A DNA stretch of 23,859 nucleotides from Choristocarpus tenellus KU-1152 (GCA_964200185.2 CAXNAD020000234.1:1-23859); one strand, 5' to 3'. Positions 1 to 18,661 are shown, counted from the first letter of the stretch. Numbers and translations: made by a program. The notes: a model not told the origin generated them from the letters alone.

Positions 1-6757
<6,757 letters not shown>

Positions 6758-8796
6758 TTCAAGCTTTCAAAGATATACTTACTCAGTCTGGTGAAGTAAT
6801 CTTGCTCATGGAGTAGAAGAAAAGTAGGATACTGCACAATCTGCAAGACACATCAATTGGCATATTTGGTAACCATGGAGCCAAAAAGGAAGTGATGACA
6901 GTGGGTGCATTTTGTGAGTGAAAAATGGTAGGATAGACCTCAACTACCGATGGCCATTCAAGACTAGTGAAGTACAACTAGTGGAGTACAACTAGTGTAG
7001 TACAACTAGTGTATTATGATGTTACGTTACCATCATGAGCCACAAGATTTTTGCATCCATCAAGTACTTGTTCCCTGTTTACACATCTTATTATTCCCAC
7101 AAGTAAATATAAAATGATAAAAGGATATCAACATGTACATGCCACATATGGGTCGAGGATATGCCAAGCAGTAGTTGAGGAATGGAGGCAAGCAACAGAT
7201 GTCCAAGTGAAAGACAGTGGTATGGTTTGGAATTGATCTATAATAGAGAGAGGCTTGCCACTGCAGTCCTCCTGGGCACCTTGGCAGGGAGAGGATACAA
7301 CAGCCTGTTTGGTGAATATTGAGCGATAGAGTGAAGCAGAACACCCTTTATACATCTAACAAACCTTAGTGTGGTGATTGTGTGATGCAAGTCATTTAAT
7401 CTACATGAAATCAATTGGTGTACATCTTAGAGAGGTGTGTATACATTATGCACCTTGATAAATTATTTGCACATGATATGGGTACCAAATATTAAATTTC
7501 CAGTGTCAGACAAACATTACAAATGGATAAGGCTTTGAACTATGCTCAATAATCAGTAGACATAAACTTCATGCGTTTCCACATGGCTTAATTTTACTAG
7601 AGTGTTGCAAAACAAAAAAGCAAGGCGCTATATATCGGTCAAGGAAGAGTATTTTGGGGCAGAATGGAGCACACAACAAACGTGTCCAGGTATACCTACA
7701 CCACTCAAAATGGATAGACCTGTTGGCTTCCCCTCAATCTTCCCTTCAAACTTATACTGGACCTGCCCCGAAGTTTCCACCTTGATTGACCTTGGTCCAG
7801 TACAGGTGTACAATCCGTTGAGCTTGCTAAATGGAATAGTATAATTGAAACCAAATTTGAGTGAAAACAGAAGAGTCATTGAAAGGTTTCTAACTGGATG
7901 AATCAGTGCGGTTAGCTGATACCTTAACCACTGACTGATCCATGAGGACATTCCTTGTTGGATGCTGGCAAAAACGTGCTTGTTTGGTGTTTGTATGTGG
8001 AATGAAGAGGAAAAATATTAATGCCTATCTATACAAGGAATAGTACTTGTAACTTTGGAAGAAGGGAGTTCCAAACAGATACAAATGAAGAAATTTGATG
8101 TAACAATGCAGAACTGTGCACTTCTTTTGAGAACTGTGCACTATCCCTTATCGTTGTTTTTGTAGTCAAATTTATTATGCAATTTATTTTAGCCCTTACA
8201 TGGAGGCAATTCAAATTTCAGCACTTTCACCACAGTTCTGTCTCAGTCAGTTGGTTCATGCAGATTTGTGGAGCATTCTTTCAGAACGATAGAATTTGTC
8301 TCCTTTTCCATTCCTCAACTCCTTCAACGCCACATGGTCACGTTCTGGAACCATTTAGTGACCTTGAACTATTGTCGACGAGCAGACATTTTAATGCTTT
8401 CAATCAATAAATGCTCCACCACAGATGAATAAAACGTAGATATGTAACTTTTCAAACGGTACAAGCTTGTACTATCTTTGATGCTTGTGTGCAGTTTTGC
8501 ACATGTTCATTTGTGTTGCTCAATGCATAAATTGAGATCCACCAATGATGGCTACAATTGTGAGTACCACTGAGAATGGGAATAGAAATGGGAGTCTGCT
8601 GGATGTCATGGATGACATGAAAGAGTAACATTGACGTATATCATTATTAATTGGTGCATCATCAATGAAATCTTACTGCTATGTAGGTGTTACAGAAAGT
8701 GGATGGGATCATTTTAATTTGCTGGCCCCTTGAAAAATCCTGGTAATAGCTGATACTTTTATAAAAATCAAATCCATCCAAATGCATATGCATCGC
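6758..8796. other. Intergenic stretch after DHX16, no gene recognised
   Basis: The first part must hold the DHX16 3' UTR, but no AATAAA occurs near the stop. The nearest exact copies are at about 8405 and 8427. Apart from three 14-bp repeats at 6971-7012, I see only short open frames with no recognisable domain. One, at 7628-7951 on the minus strand, has 107 codons and no known motif. Confidence 0.6.
6971..7012. repeat. Three copies of a 14-bp tandem repeat (AGTACAACTAGTGK)
   Basis: AGTACAACTAGTGG or AGTACAACTAGTGT starts at 6971, 6985 and 6999. Each copy carries the palindrome ACTAGT. The array begins about 210 bp after the DHX16 stop. Confidence 0.9.
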
Positions 8797-9177
8797 AACT
8801 TTTGCAAGCTCTGTTCTTGCCTGGGAACGACCCAAATGATAAACCCTCTGGACAAGGCTTAGTTCTTAGATGTATTGGGTGGCGTGCAAAGTTTGAGGCG
8901 GTGAACTGTCATGACCGTGGAGGATCACCAGTGCAAAGTTGACCCAGTCGCATTTGACAAGGTTCAGAAACCTTGTGAAACTGTCAAGTGGGTGTTTATT
9001 GGGATGCCTAGGATGAAGGCCCCCCATCATTCGAGTGGCTCATTCATCCCATCATCGCCTGTCCGTCCCAATTCTTCAGATCAGAAGTGTGTCTAGGGTC
9101 AGGACTCAAGCACCCTGATGAAGAACAGTGTGGTGGCATGATGCCTGGAGACAAGAGGGTGTGAGACTCGGATACCA

Positions 9178-10409
9178 CTGGGGACAGTGGCAGCCATCGT
9201 GGAGGACTTGGGAGTTTCCCGAATAACTAAGTTCCATCATTTGAAGGAGTAGACAACCAGATTGCATGGGGTGAGTGCATGGACCTTGTAGAATGTTGCA
9301 AGGGGCTATGTGGCTACCGTACAAGTATCTTTAACTTTTGGAATATCCCATCGGTACACTGCACATCCTACCACATCCTACCACATCCTACCACATCCTA
9401 CCACAAATGGGCTGCTGCTAAAGCTGGGGTCTCCCTTGCCTTGTTGTGGTGTCTGCACAAGCACGATAAGGTAAAGAAGGTCACGTGGTGGATTAAGCCA
9501 GTCCTCTTAGACCAGCAGAAAGTCAACAGGGTGGGTGGGTTTTGTGATCAATCACAAGCACAGGAGGGGGGGAAGGGGGGTATTAGTAGACAATCTCTGT
9601 GACTGGTGCATGTGGATGAGAAGTGGTTTTACATCCTCAAAGATGGGATAGGTGTGTACCTGCACCACACTGAGGAACCCCCCAACCCCCCATGGGCACA
9701 GAATAAGCGTTACATTATGAAGGCAATGTTCCTTGCAGCTGTGGTCAGCCCTAGGAAGCTCTCTAATGGGGTGCAATTCAATCCAAAAATCGGGATCTGA
9801 CCAAACAATCATGGACACTACAGTCACTAGGTCCTCCAGCTAACACCATCCCAACGGCACCAAGATGCTTGTGCCACCCACATTGGATGGGGAGAGGTAT
9901 AAGAAGCTCATAATCAAGGATGTCATCCCAGCAATCAAGGCCTGGATGCCTAGGCCGGAAGGACACACCATCTTTGTGTAGTAGGACAAGACAAAGCCAC
10001 ACACCAAGGGAAGGATTATGGAGGCAATCAAGGAGGCAGTGGGGGATGACATCGTCATAGAGACCCAGCTAGCCAACTCACCTGACTTCAACGTCAACGG
10101 CCTGGCATTCTTTCATTCCATCCAGCAACTAAAGCGAGACTTGGGGGTGACCAACACAGAGGAATTGGTGGAGGCCACAATGGAGCGTTCCGTATTTATC
10201 CTTGGGAGACACTAGAGTGCATCTGGCAGAGCCTCTTCGCAATCTACAGTGAAGTGCTGGGGTCCAAGAGTGGCAGCGTCTTCAAAATTCTCCAACTTAA
10301 CCAGGAAAAGGCTGAGAAGGTAGTCAAACTCCCTCCAAATGCCCTGGTGGATGCAACAAAATACCGTGGTGGAGAGGACGTTTGGAGGACTTTGGAGTTG
10401 GAATCATAG
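9178..10409 (+). pseudogene. DDE transposase pseudogene, Tc1/mariner superfamily type
   Basis: Four collinear fragments in shifting frames make up the usual transposase order. Fragment 1 (9178-9252) is a helix-turn-helix-like piece, TVAAIVEDLGVSRITKFHHL, ending at TAG 9250-9252. Fragment 2 (9405-9797) carries HVDEKWFYIL with the first catalytic Asp at 9615-9617, then YLHHTEEPPNPP and KAMFLAAV, with a TGA at 9600-9602. Fragment 3 (9856-10198) carries DGERYKKLIIKDVIPAIKAW, the second Asp at 9985-9987 in DKTKPHTKGR, and ANSPDFNV with the third acidic residue at 10084-10086, 33 codons later. Two TAG stops (9979-9984) sit directly before the second Asp. Fragment 4 (10202-10409) is the tail, PWETLECIWQSLFAIYSEVL onward, ending at TAG 10407-10409. 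With at least three frameshifts and four stops it cannot make active enzyme. The family assignment rests on motifs I recognise. The exact subfamily is not settled. Confidence 0.85.
9362..9405. repeat. 10-bp tandem repeat (CACATCCTAC x4) within the transposase relic
   Basis: Four exact copies of CACATCCTAC plus a partial fifth lie between the helix-turn-helix fragment and the catalytic fragment of the transposase pseudogene. The recognisable transposase reading resumes right after them. Confidence 0.95.
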
Positions 10410-10533
10410 ATAGGTGTAGGCTGTCCCATTTTGATTGAGATTTGGTGGGCAACCTGTTAGTGCCTGCACAACGCACCCATAAATATGAACGTATGAAAAA
10501 AAATCTAGCTTCTTCATTGGGTCTGCAAAAGTT

Positions 10534-13500
10534 ATGTTACATTTAATTCCGAACATAGGAAGTAATATACTAAGTTGATAAGATTGCATATCAGTACAAC
10601 AATGGCCCCTTCATCTTCAGGCCACGTCAACGGTAGATTTGAGATATTCTCAATACGTGTGTCAGCATCTTCTGTATGGTGTGTCTATTGCATGTATTAT
10701 CTAGAGTGTCTTTTTCAAGCACAGTAAGGATACCTCATGCTCTCTTTGGTGATGAATTTCGACTTAGTTGTGTTTTCTCTTTAGGTATCCACTTTCTTTC
10801 TCATCATGTTTTTCACATTGACTATTCCCATTTTTTAGTAGAAAAACACATTGCACCCCTTTCTAGGCACACACACCCATTGACTACTGCTGTATGAGAT
10901 CATCATGGTATTCACACCACATACTGTAGTAGTACTCAATATAAAATACTCTGGAGTATGTGCATATATAGCCTCTCTTCATAGGTAATATAATATTATG
11001 CATACTGGTGTTTTGCAGCATGTTTTCATGGATGGGAACAAGAAGCTACATGAAATGTGGAGAAAACGACAAGTATGATGACAACAGTGTAGTGCTTCCA
11101 GTAAAGGCCTTCTGATGCACCAAATGAAGTTGTACATTTGAAAAAAATAAACCAACTCAAACCACATTATGAGTATATATGCTTATTGCCTGGAAATCTG
11201 TTTGTCTGAAAATAACCAAAAACATATTCTGACTCAAACTCCTCAACTAACACTGTGAAATCAATTTAGAACAAGCAAAGAGTCCCACAAGCCCAACTTG
11301 CCCACTGACTGAGTGCCTTTAGCTTGAAATGCATGACACAAATGAAATCACCGCTTGTGTTGTGATGGAAACAAATGTAGGTATGCCTTAACTCCCTCCC
11401 AGTTAAAATCCACATATCTCCTACCATCCACTACATGATGAGTCGCCACTTCATCCAGAAATTGCTCTGCTTGTGTACCAAGATTTCCAAAGCTATTGAC
11501 CACGAAAATGTTAAGGTTAAAACTACCAGGGTCAACAGATCCCTCGCACTGGTTTAGCTTTTGGGCCTCAGCTGCAGAAGTAGGGACACTTTTTCGATTG
11601 ACGAGCCTTACAAATGGTTGTTTGCTTGAACCTTGGCGAAGGCCACATCAAGGAGTAGACCCCTTCCTGTTAGGGGGCAGTTGTGCATTTGGCATTCCCT
11701 CAGCATGGAATACTGTATCGTAAGGAAATTTCTATTATGAAGGGACTCCCGTCCTCCTGAGTGCAAAAGACGCCCATCTGCCTGCAGACACTGTCCAGTA
11801 GCCTTACCATAGGTGTGTTTTGCCACATTTGTCCTCCAGGTTTAGGTCATGTGTGTGTGTGCCATGTGTACACTGTCTTGTGCATCCAGCCACCAGGAAG
11901 TGCCAGGACAGAATATCCTTTACCTCCATAGATCGATTCACTGTGAGGGGGAGTTCTGGGGATGGGATCTGCCTTGTTGTTTCCAGGGGTTGAGTGGCTG
12001 CCCATGCATTGACCCCTTGCCCACACTGGCTCTTGTGACATCCTAAGGCCATTGGAGAAGATTTGCTACCAGGTCTTGGGTTCATGGGAAGGTTTGCTGG
12101 CTGTCTGCGAAACACATCGAAGTTTACCCTGTTGAGGAGGGTGATCTCATACTGGCCCCGTCATGGTGATCCTCTTGCATCATGTGCTGCCATAGTGTGG
12201 ACTTCTGAGAGTTGTACTGGAGAGGATGTACTACCCCAGTCTACCCAGCCTTGGCCCAAGATTGCAGTGGTAAGTCGCAAATTCCTCACCAGAAATCCCT
12301 TTTTCTGTCTTGTTAGGAGAGTGAGGACAGTGGCTGCTAATGATCCTACAAAATTATTCATTGTGCTTGATCATGGATGGGGAACAGGTTTAAACCTCCT
12401 GCAGTGGCTAGCACTTGACATATGACATACCTCTCCTCCAGAAAGTGGGGTTGGTAGGCCACAGTTGGTTATTGTCACCCAAAGAGAGACACCACCATTC
12501 CCCAACTCTACACCTATGGTTTCTAAATTGCCCTATTGTTGTCTCCCTCCATCATAGCCCATAGCCCCATCCTAAGGTTTGTTCTTATCAGTCATAGGTG
12601 TACGATTCATGCTAGCAATAGCATTATCTTCAAGAGGTAGAGTTGTGCATTGAAAAACTTGCCAAGCATATTGTATTCCTCCATGCCATAACTACTATGC
12701 TTGTATGTGAGTCCAAACAATTCTCTTGTCTCTACCATTGTTCTCCTGTGTTATAGTGTTGGTAACCCATACACTTCATGAATGAGTGAATGGGTGAGGC
12801 ACTTGTGTACATCGACATTTTTCTTATTTTCATAAATGTATCACCCCAAGACACCAACTCAAGGTGTGATGTTGCAGGGAGTTGAGTGTGACCAACAGGA
12901 TTGAGGACTGAACCAGATCTCAATACTAACAATAATTGAAAGGCAGGAAAGGTTACCATTTGGAGGATCTTGAGAAATTACCTGTACTCAACAAAAATTC
13001 AGAAAAAATACAAAGTACAGTTTCTGTCCATGCCAAGTGGCACCCACATTCTGAACAGCATTGTGTTCTTCAAACCCCAATGAAGGTCCATATATGACCA
13101 ATCAGTAAACTGGAAAGACACACTACCCCACACAAAAACAAATCGTATCAGAACACTTGAAGTCAATAGTCATCTCCCAATAGTTGTAGTAGTTGTGCAA
13201 ATATGATAGTTGTGGGTTGAAAGATCTTCTGAGCGTAAGTTAAACTGACTCAAAACTTTCATTGCACTCGATTATGATTGAACTGTGTGCAAAGCACATG
13301 GGGCGAGGCACACTTCGCAAGACTGTGCACTGAGTGACGTAGGGTAAAGGCCCCCATAGACTGTGAGGCGACCTGATTAAGGCAAATTTTGTTTCTGTCA
13401 TCTTTTTGACCACTATTAGATACAATTTGATGTGATGCCTGACATAATTGTTTTACATCTATCATGTATGTTGACATGTGTGTGTGGCAACACAGTGCAG

Positions 13501-15580
13501 CTACAGTCTTCAGGTAGTATCGCTTTCTGCTGTCTTTCTTGGCGGCCTCCCATGCATCCACCTTCATCCAGGTGTTCAGAAGGAAGACATGGAAGTGCAG
13601 ATAACCTGGGTCCAGCGTCGTCTGTTCCTTATTAGGTCATAAAATTTTCAGCAGTTGAGAGCATGTACTCTTGAGTCTCCTTGTTGTGTAGAAGAAATGG
13701 TCAAAATTCTGCGGGCAAGTCTTATTAGGCACAGAAATTTCGAGCTCCTTTCCTGCCACCATTTGGGTTGCTTGCTGTATGCTTAACTTTTCTTATCATT
13801 GTTTGGAGCCCTCCTCAACCTCTACATATGTTGCTTCCTCCATGTACTCCCTGACTGTGTGTGTGTTCCAATATCCTAGCACCACCACTTGAACTCCCCT
13901 AACACATTCCAAGAGAAACTCTTACAAACCCCTTGCATCATTTATGGGAAGGGTGCCCCACTCATGACGGGGCAGTATGTGAACCTGGGCTTGGTTCCAC
14001 CACTGGAATATTCTCTGCCTCCTGTACTCTATGCTCCTTCTCCACAATGACTAGAACTTCCAACTCCATTTGCCTACAAATATCTTCGTCGTACTCGCTG
14101 TCCGGAATCCCATCAGAATTTTTGATGTGAGATCCAGAAAAGTAGGCAGTACATGCTTCCACTCAAACCCTCTGGGCTATCTTTTCTCATCCTGAGATTA
14201 CTGCAGCAGTACTCCTCCTATGTACCAAAGCAGTTAAAACAAACAGGTATCATTACGCTTGCACACTATCACAGAATAGGTATCTTCTTCTCCTTGTTGA
14301 ATGGTATACAAAACACACACTACATTGATCTATGCAGATATGGGTTGCGATATGGTGGTCTTCCTCCTCCAGAGACAATCAAATCTAACCATTGATGACT
14401 CACTGTCTGTGCCTTAAACACATGTTGTGTACCTTCACCTCACCCCTCACCTTCCTTGCTATCATTCTCTACACACTGAAGGGTGTATCCTGCAGATGGG
14501 TCGACATCATACTCATGTTGGTACCCACCCTTACCAAGTACCTGGGCACATCACGTGTTACTATACAGTATAGATATTTTTATCTTGCATGTGTGACTAT
14601 TTGTGTGCATGTGTTTGTCTTGATCTCCTCCAAATATTCCATGGAAGAAATCCCCCTCAAAAAAATAACCATATCCAAGATTTTCTGATAAAATCGAATT
14701 GGACTGATTCAATTGCTACAATTCACACTACAAAAATATGACAATATTGTATGCCATCCCAACTGGGGTAAATTATCCTTAACCCCCACATTAGGTCCAT
14801 GCCTTGCACCTGAAATTATAATGTAACATCTTCAGGGTTGAGAAAAGAAGTGACACAAAATGTGAACTATTCAAAAAGTGACATGAAATGTATTTATCTA
14901 AAAATTTTCTGGCGTTGCAGACAAAGAGATCGGAAGACAGAAAACACATCTAAAAATACTACTGATCCACATAAAATACCTTGCACTAAGATCCTTAATT
15001 CATGTGCAGTGGGGCATGTTACGCGGTTGGTAGGTATGGATCTATAGATGCTGGTTCAACATACCTACCAATCAGAAAACCGTGAAAAGAACATGAAAGA
15101 GTACTCCTTATGAGAGGATTGCACATTTTTATGGAAAGTCTACAAATCCTAGGAAGTGGCAGAGTAGGTTGACTCTTAAATATGAGGTGTGCAGTGTAAG
15201 ACAAAGGAAGCGCATGAACACTTTGTAGTGTGGGGTGGTGCCTAACACAACTATATTACTGTGGACAACCTGTACAGGGGATCCTAGTCTATGAGGTACA
15301 TAACCCAGTGCTGTGATATGTAGCTCAGTGGACACGTTCCAAATTTTTACAGTGGAAATCCTGGGATCACAACTCTACATGCAAAACGACCTACATACAC
15401 ATTGGTTAATTGGTATGTAGACATCAAGATGAGTGGGAATGGGGTGACCCTTTCACTGGCACCATCCAATGAGAACCAACACATTGGCTCACCCTGCTGA
15501 GTACCTTGACTTGTCAGGTTCTCTTGGATAAGACAGGAAACAAAACAAAACTCCATGTCCATTTCCCTCCACATTTCTCA
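10534..15580. other. About 5 kb between the transposon and DCTN5, no gene recognised
   Basis: No known domain is visible on either strand. Minus-strand open frames at 11608-11826, 11804-12115, 12732-12959, 13259-13567 and 13962-14162, the last with an acidic stretch, might be fragments of one decayed element. I cannot match them to a family or chain them with splice sites. A possible short terminal exon on the plus strand is listed separately at 11019-11078. No tRNA, rRNA or long repeat is seen. The end nearest 15580 should contain the DCTN5 3' UTR, but no clear AATAAA is found on that strand. Confidence 0.5.
11019..11078 (+). other. Possible terminal coding exon followed by a polyA signal
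   Basis: A plausible acceptor (GGTGTTTTGCAG, ending 11018) is followed by 19 open codons (HVFMDGNKKLHEMWRKRQV), a TGA at 11076-11078 and an AATAAA hexamer at 11146-11151. The combination looks like a gene end, but no upstream exon can be joined to it and the peptide matches nothing I know. Chance is a real possibility. Confidence 0.2.
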
Positions 15581-17968
15581 TTAGATCCTAGCACTAAGAG
15601 AGAACTGATCATAAAATGATATTGCATCCTCCAACCACATAGATGCTGTGCTCTCATGCAACACTGCCACTGCACGTGCAGGACATCCACTTAGCTGCTC
15701 CGATTCAACGATAGAGATTAAAGGAAGGGCAAGGGTGAAGCAGCCAGGTTAGGAGCACATGCATAATATTTGACTACTGAAAAGAGCATCAGCACGCTTG
15801 AATGAACAGTCAGAACCAACGTGTACAATGCAGGATGTACATGTTTGGTGTGTAAGGGTAAGGGAAAGGGTCATGTAGATGTTTTCTTGGTGCACTTGTT
15901 AAGGTCAATTCTTATCATTGACTGTGACAACTTGAGTACGAAAGAAACTGTCAATGTAGTAGTTGGAATAACTTACCACTGTGAAGGGGGGCACCACAGT
16001 TCCCTCAGACAAAACTGAGCCAGGTTCCATCCGGCAGTTGTCTCGTATCAAGCAGTTTCGCCCCTGTGTATCCAGGCAGAGACAATAGGTCAATGCAACA
16101 AAAACCGAAAACCAATAGGAGTAAGTGAAGAAGATACAATATCAAAATACACCTATTTGTTGTCAACTTCTTTCTTTCCAACCAATAAATTTCCTGTTTA
16201 GTGTTTAAAAGTACAATGTGAGAGTGCTAAGGTTGCAATGCCTTGAAGGGAATGGAAAAAATTGTGCTTAGAGATCTACCATGATTAATATTCAATCTGA
16301 CCACGTTAAATATGTGTATTTCTTGGAAAGTGGCAAAAGAGTATCACTATCAAGAGGTAGCATACTATAGGTATCTTGGGAATGATGGGTGAAGGCAAAA
16401 TATGGACCCCTAGAAGTGATGTGATAGAGGCGTCAAGAGTCAGAACCAGCCCAATCCAGATATAACAGGAGCACATTGCCTACAGCACCCAGGGGAATAC
16501 CCAAAGTCTTGTTCTCTGATGTCACTTTAGACAGGGAAAAACTCACTATGACACATCTGTCACCAATTCGCACATTGCACCCAATTGCTGCTGCTTCCAC
16601 CACACACTCCTTTCCTATAAAAGTATGACTTCCCACAGAGAGAGGTGTGAACCGGCATTTTGCTTGAGGTCCATCCAGCTCAATCCTGACGAAATGGGAC
16701 ATCAAAGGCAAGCAGATGACAAAAAAATATCCGAGTAAAGATCACTCTGGTCACATGGTTATTACTCTAGGAGGGTCGTTACAGCGTCCATCCTTGTTTT
16801 GATTGAGAAGGTCAACATCACAATAGTTCCCAATCATTAGACAGCGACGCAAGTGTCCCCACTATTCAGATGGAAAACGCCCTTCATTGTCACATTCCTA
16901 ATATTGTGGGATAGGATGTGACACTAACAGCGTTCGAGATAATGTACTCAACCATTGCACAAACTTGGAACCCACATCAACAACTTTAATGCGTCTCATG
17001 GATGCTCTGAGAGCTTTCCTGAAAAGTGCATTGTCTACCAGGATGCATAAAGTGTACTCAATCCCGTCAGACACTTGAAGTTGGCATGAACGCCACTTGC
17101 GTGTCTGATGAATGTCGACTAGTTGTGTGCTGTTACTTTTGCTATCTTAACACATTGGAGTTGGATATTGTGTTGGTTAAAATTGTTCACTCTATCCTTG
17201 AAATTTAAGACAGTTCTTCAAATCATCATTTTTAATTTCACCACGGTCTACATTCACTTGTTGCGGAGTATTTCTAGACTCTTCCAGACACTCCACCAAA
17301 ATACGTAACAGATCCCAACTGATGTTGAGACAACAGATCCATCTTGATACATCTCCCACCAATCTTTGCCTGAAGTTTACAGCTGTATTCGAAGGTGGGG
17401 CTTGACAGCTTAACATGAGTGAGATTCGAAAGAAGAGATCAGAAATCTATGCCATTGTTGGGTTATCAACTCTGTTACGCTGAGGAGTATCCGACGAAGT
17501 CAGAAAAAAACAGAGAAGACTCGAACCGTACTGCGCCCCTAGTGAACCAGAGGTGAATACACACCTGTAGGCTGGTCGGAGCACAGTTCCCTCGCCTATA
17601 ACGCACAGTCTACCTACTCGTATTGCCTGGAGTTCCCCTCGGATGATTGCCCCTGGCATAATGATGCTCTTCCAGTGATACGACCAGGTGTGGGGCATGG
17701 ATAAGATGTTAGAGTCGCTTTGCTTAATAACAGGTCAAAAAAAGTCACGTGACTGCCCCCCCCAAAATTACTTGCGAACCAGGTTGAGGCAGGTACGTTT
17801 CACCGCCCCCAACGGTTGTGTTCTGCATGGCGAGAGATTTGGTCTGTAGCAGTTCTTACACACCAACATACCCACCTTGCCTTTCAGATATAGATTTTGC
17901 GATCCGTGGACCTTGGCATTTAGACTAACTAGGTCATGGGTGTGTGTCCGAATGTACTCTGGTGCCAT
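15581..17968 (-). CDS. DCTN5: Dynactin subunit 5 (p25), complete, five exons
   Basis: In transcription order the exons are 17876-17968, 17565-17668, 16547-16685, 15977-16063 and 15581-15694 (stop TAA 15581-15583). All introns are GT-AG and the joined protein has 178 residues, against 182 in human DCTN5. Family landmarks are HGSQNLYLKGK near residue 21, AIIRGELQAIRVGRLCVI near 38, PLSVGSHTFIGKECVVEAA near 80, GCNVRIGDRCVIGRNCLIRD near 102, VVPPFTVLSGCP near 136 and the C-terminal SFYDQF helix. The central part shows the hexapeptide pattern of a left-handed beta-helix. Known role: DCTN5 pairs with DCTN6 in the pointed-end complex of dynactin, the cytoplasmic dynein adaptor. The ATG at 17968 is chosen because upstream in-frame codons reach a stop without another ATG and the alignment is collinear from EYI onward. 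This makes the N-terminus about nine residues shorter than human. Confidence 0.92.
15695..15976 (-). other. DCTN5 intron 4 (phase 0), 282 bp
   Basis: The donor is ACAGTG|GTAAGT and the acceptor CGGAGCAG. It joins VPPFTV to LSGCP, the same junction context as in the conserved protein. Confidence 0.85.
16064..16546 (-). other. DCTN5 intron 3 (phase 0), 483 bp
   Basis: The donor is TGTGTCATA|GTGAGT and the acceptor GGATACACAG. It joins GDRCVI to GRNCLI within the beta-helix. Nothing else is recognised. Confidence 0.85.
16686..17564 (-). other. DCTN5 intron 2 (phase 2), 879 bp
   Basis: The donor is TACAG|GTGTGT and the acceptor CATTTCGTCAG. Open frames on the intron's own strand (for example 17192-17416) look slightly protein-like but carry no motif I recognise. 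No other structure is seen. Confidence 0.85.
17669..17875 (-). other. DCTN5 intron 1 (phase 0), 207 bp
   Basis: The donor on the minus strand is CAAG|GTGGGT and the acceptor ACTGGAAG. It joins YLKGK to SIIMPG, which keeps the spacing seen in the family. The complement contains a C-rich run near 17755-17763. Confidence 0.85.
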
Positions 17969-18316
17969 GAGGGAGGCTGGGACTGGGTGAGGCAGGTGGA
18001 GAATGGTGATGGTGTCATATTGCCTTGGATAATAACAGCTACGTAGCGCTATGTAGCAGACAGACTATTCATCAATATGTACAGTGACACTATATTCAAA
18101 AAAATAAACTTTACCCCCCAAAATGGTCGAACTAATGATGTAATTGACAGCATTTAAAAAAAAGTTTCATGACATCACCTATAATATAATCGAAAATCGC
18201 GAAATTGTACTCTATCCAAAAGCACAACCCACACCTCGCACCACCTCACACAAAACAGGAGAGAGTGCTCCAATGCGAAAACCATCTTTTGAAGGCCTTG
18301 TTAAGGTGAAGTCATC
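17969..18316. other. Upstream region of DCTN5, no motif assigned
   Basis: This stretch of about 350 bp separates the DCTN5 start from the transposase inverted repeat and must hold the DCTN5 5' UTR and core promoter if no upstream exon exists. I see no convincing TATA box or initiator. It contains A-rich tracts around 18098-18110 and 18154-18162. Confidence 0.5.
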
Positions 18317-18661
18317 ATGTCCAACCTCGGAGTTGTTGCCGAGAAGCAAAAGAGAAAGAATCTGACACCTGCTAAAAGAAGAGCAGTAAGGCTTGTCGAG
18401 TAATGGGGCCTTGCACAAGGGCGACTTCCGCAGGATTGCGGAGTTATTGGGATCGAACAAGTACACGATCTCGGGATTGTGGAAGAGTTATCAAGCGCAG
18501 AAGGCTTCCGGTACAGTCGACCCTGATATGAGCAATAGACAAAGAGGAAACTCAGACTGGAAAGACATTAGTCTCGAGTCTCTACGCGAGGGTTTGAAAG
18601 AGATCCCCACAAGGAACCGCACCACTGTGTGGTCAGTTGCTGCGGCATTGGGACTTGCGCT
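18317..18661 (+). pseudogene. Transposase N-terminal fragment, left arm
   Basis: Translation from ATG 18317 gives a basic leader (EKQKRKNLTPAKRRAVRLVE) ending in TAA 18401-18403. A +1 shift near 18395 continues as ALHKGDFRRIAELLGSNKYT, a helix-turn-helix reading. GNSDWKDISLESLREGLKEI and TTVWSVAAALGL follow. This order (KRKNLT leader, HTH, GN linker, LREGLK, AAALG) is the N-terminus of a Tc1/mariner-type transposase I recognise from protist genomes. Coding then runs into the spacer and right arm, so the 152-codon open frame 18393-18851 is a chimera of sense and antisense sequence. Confidence 0.75.

Larger units (their letters stand above)
8797..10533 (+). mobile_element. Decayed Tc1/mariner-type DNA transposon (approximate limits)
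   Basis: A broken DDE transposase occupies 9178-10409. The proposed ends are a 10-bp inverted match: AACTTTTGCA at 8797-8806, and its reverse complement at 10524-10533. A second inverted match supports this. Inside the right end the complement reads GACCCAATGA directly after the 10-mer, and GACCCAAATGA occurs inside the left end about 25 bp further in. That pattern fits a terminal repeat interrupted at the left by a small insertion. An element of about 1.7 kb fits this superfamily. I could not identify a TA target duplication, so the boundaries are uncertain. Confidence 0.45.

Noticed and set aside
7628-7951. 107-codon minus-strand open frame
   Set aside because: No recognisable domain, no splice context and no neighbour that supports it. 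It is consistent with chance.
8611-8640. Short hairpin (ATGTCAT/ATGACAT) as a regulatory element
   Set aside because: The stem is only 7 bp and isolated. Such palindromes are expected by chance.
9362-9405. Regular repeats as a possible CRISPR array
   Set aside because: The units are 10 bp with no spacers. This is a simple tandem repeat in eukaryotic DNA.
11600-14165. Series of minus-strand open frames considered as one decayed transposon or gene
   Set aside because: No catalytic motif, conserved domain or consistent splice chain could be read. Recorded only as unassigned.
16741-17416. Protein-like minus-strand fragments inside DCTN5 intron 2, considered as a nested transposase
   Set aside because: Several in-frame stops and no diagnostic motif were found. 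They could not be assigned to a family.
17500-17535. tRNA-like T-loop word (GGTTCGAGTC) followed by a T run on the minus strand
   Set aside because: The flanking bases do not form a T stem, and no acceptor, D or anticodon arm can be drawn. It lies inside a DCTN5 intron.
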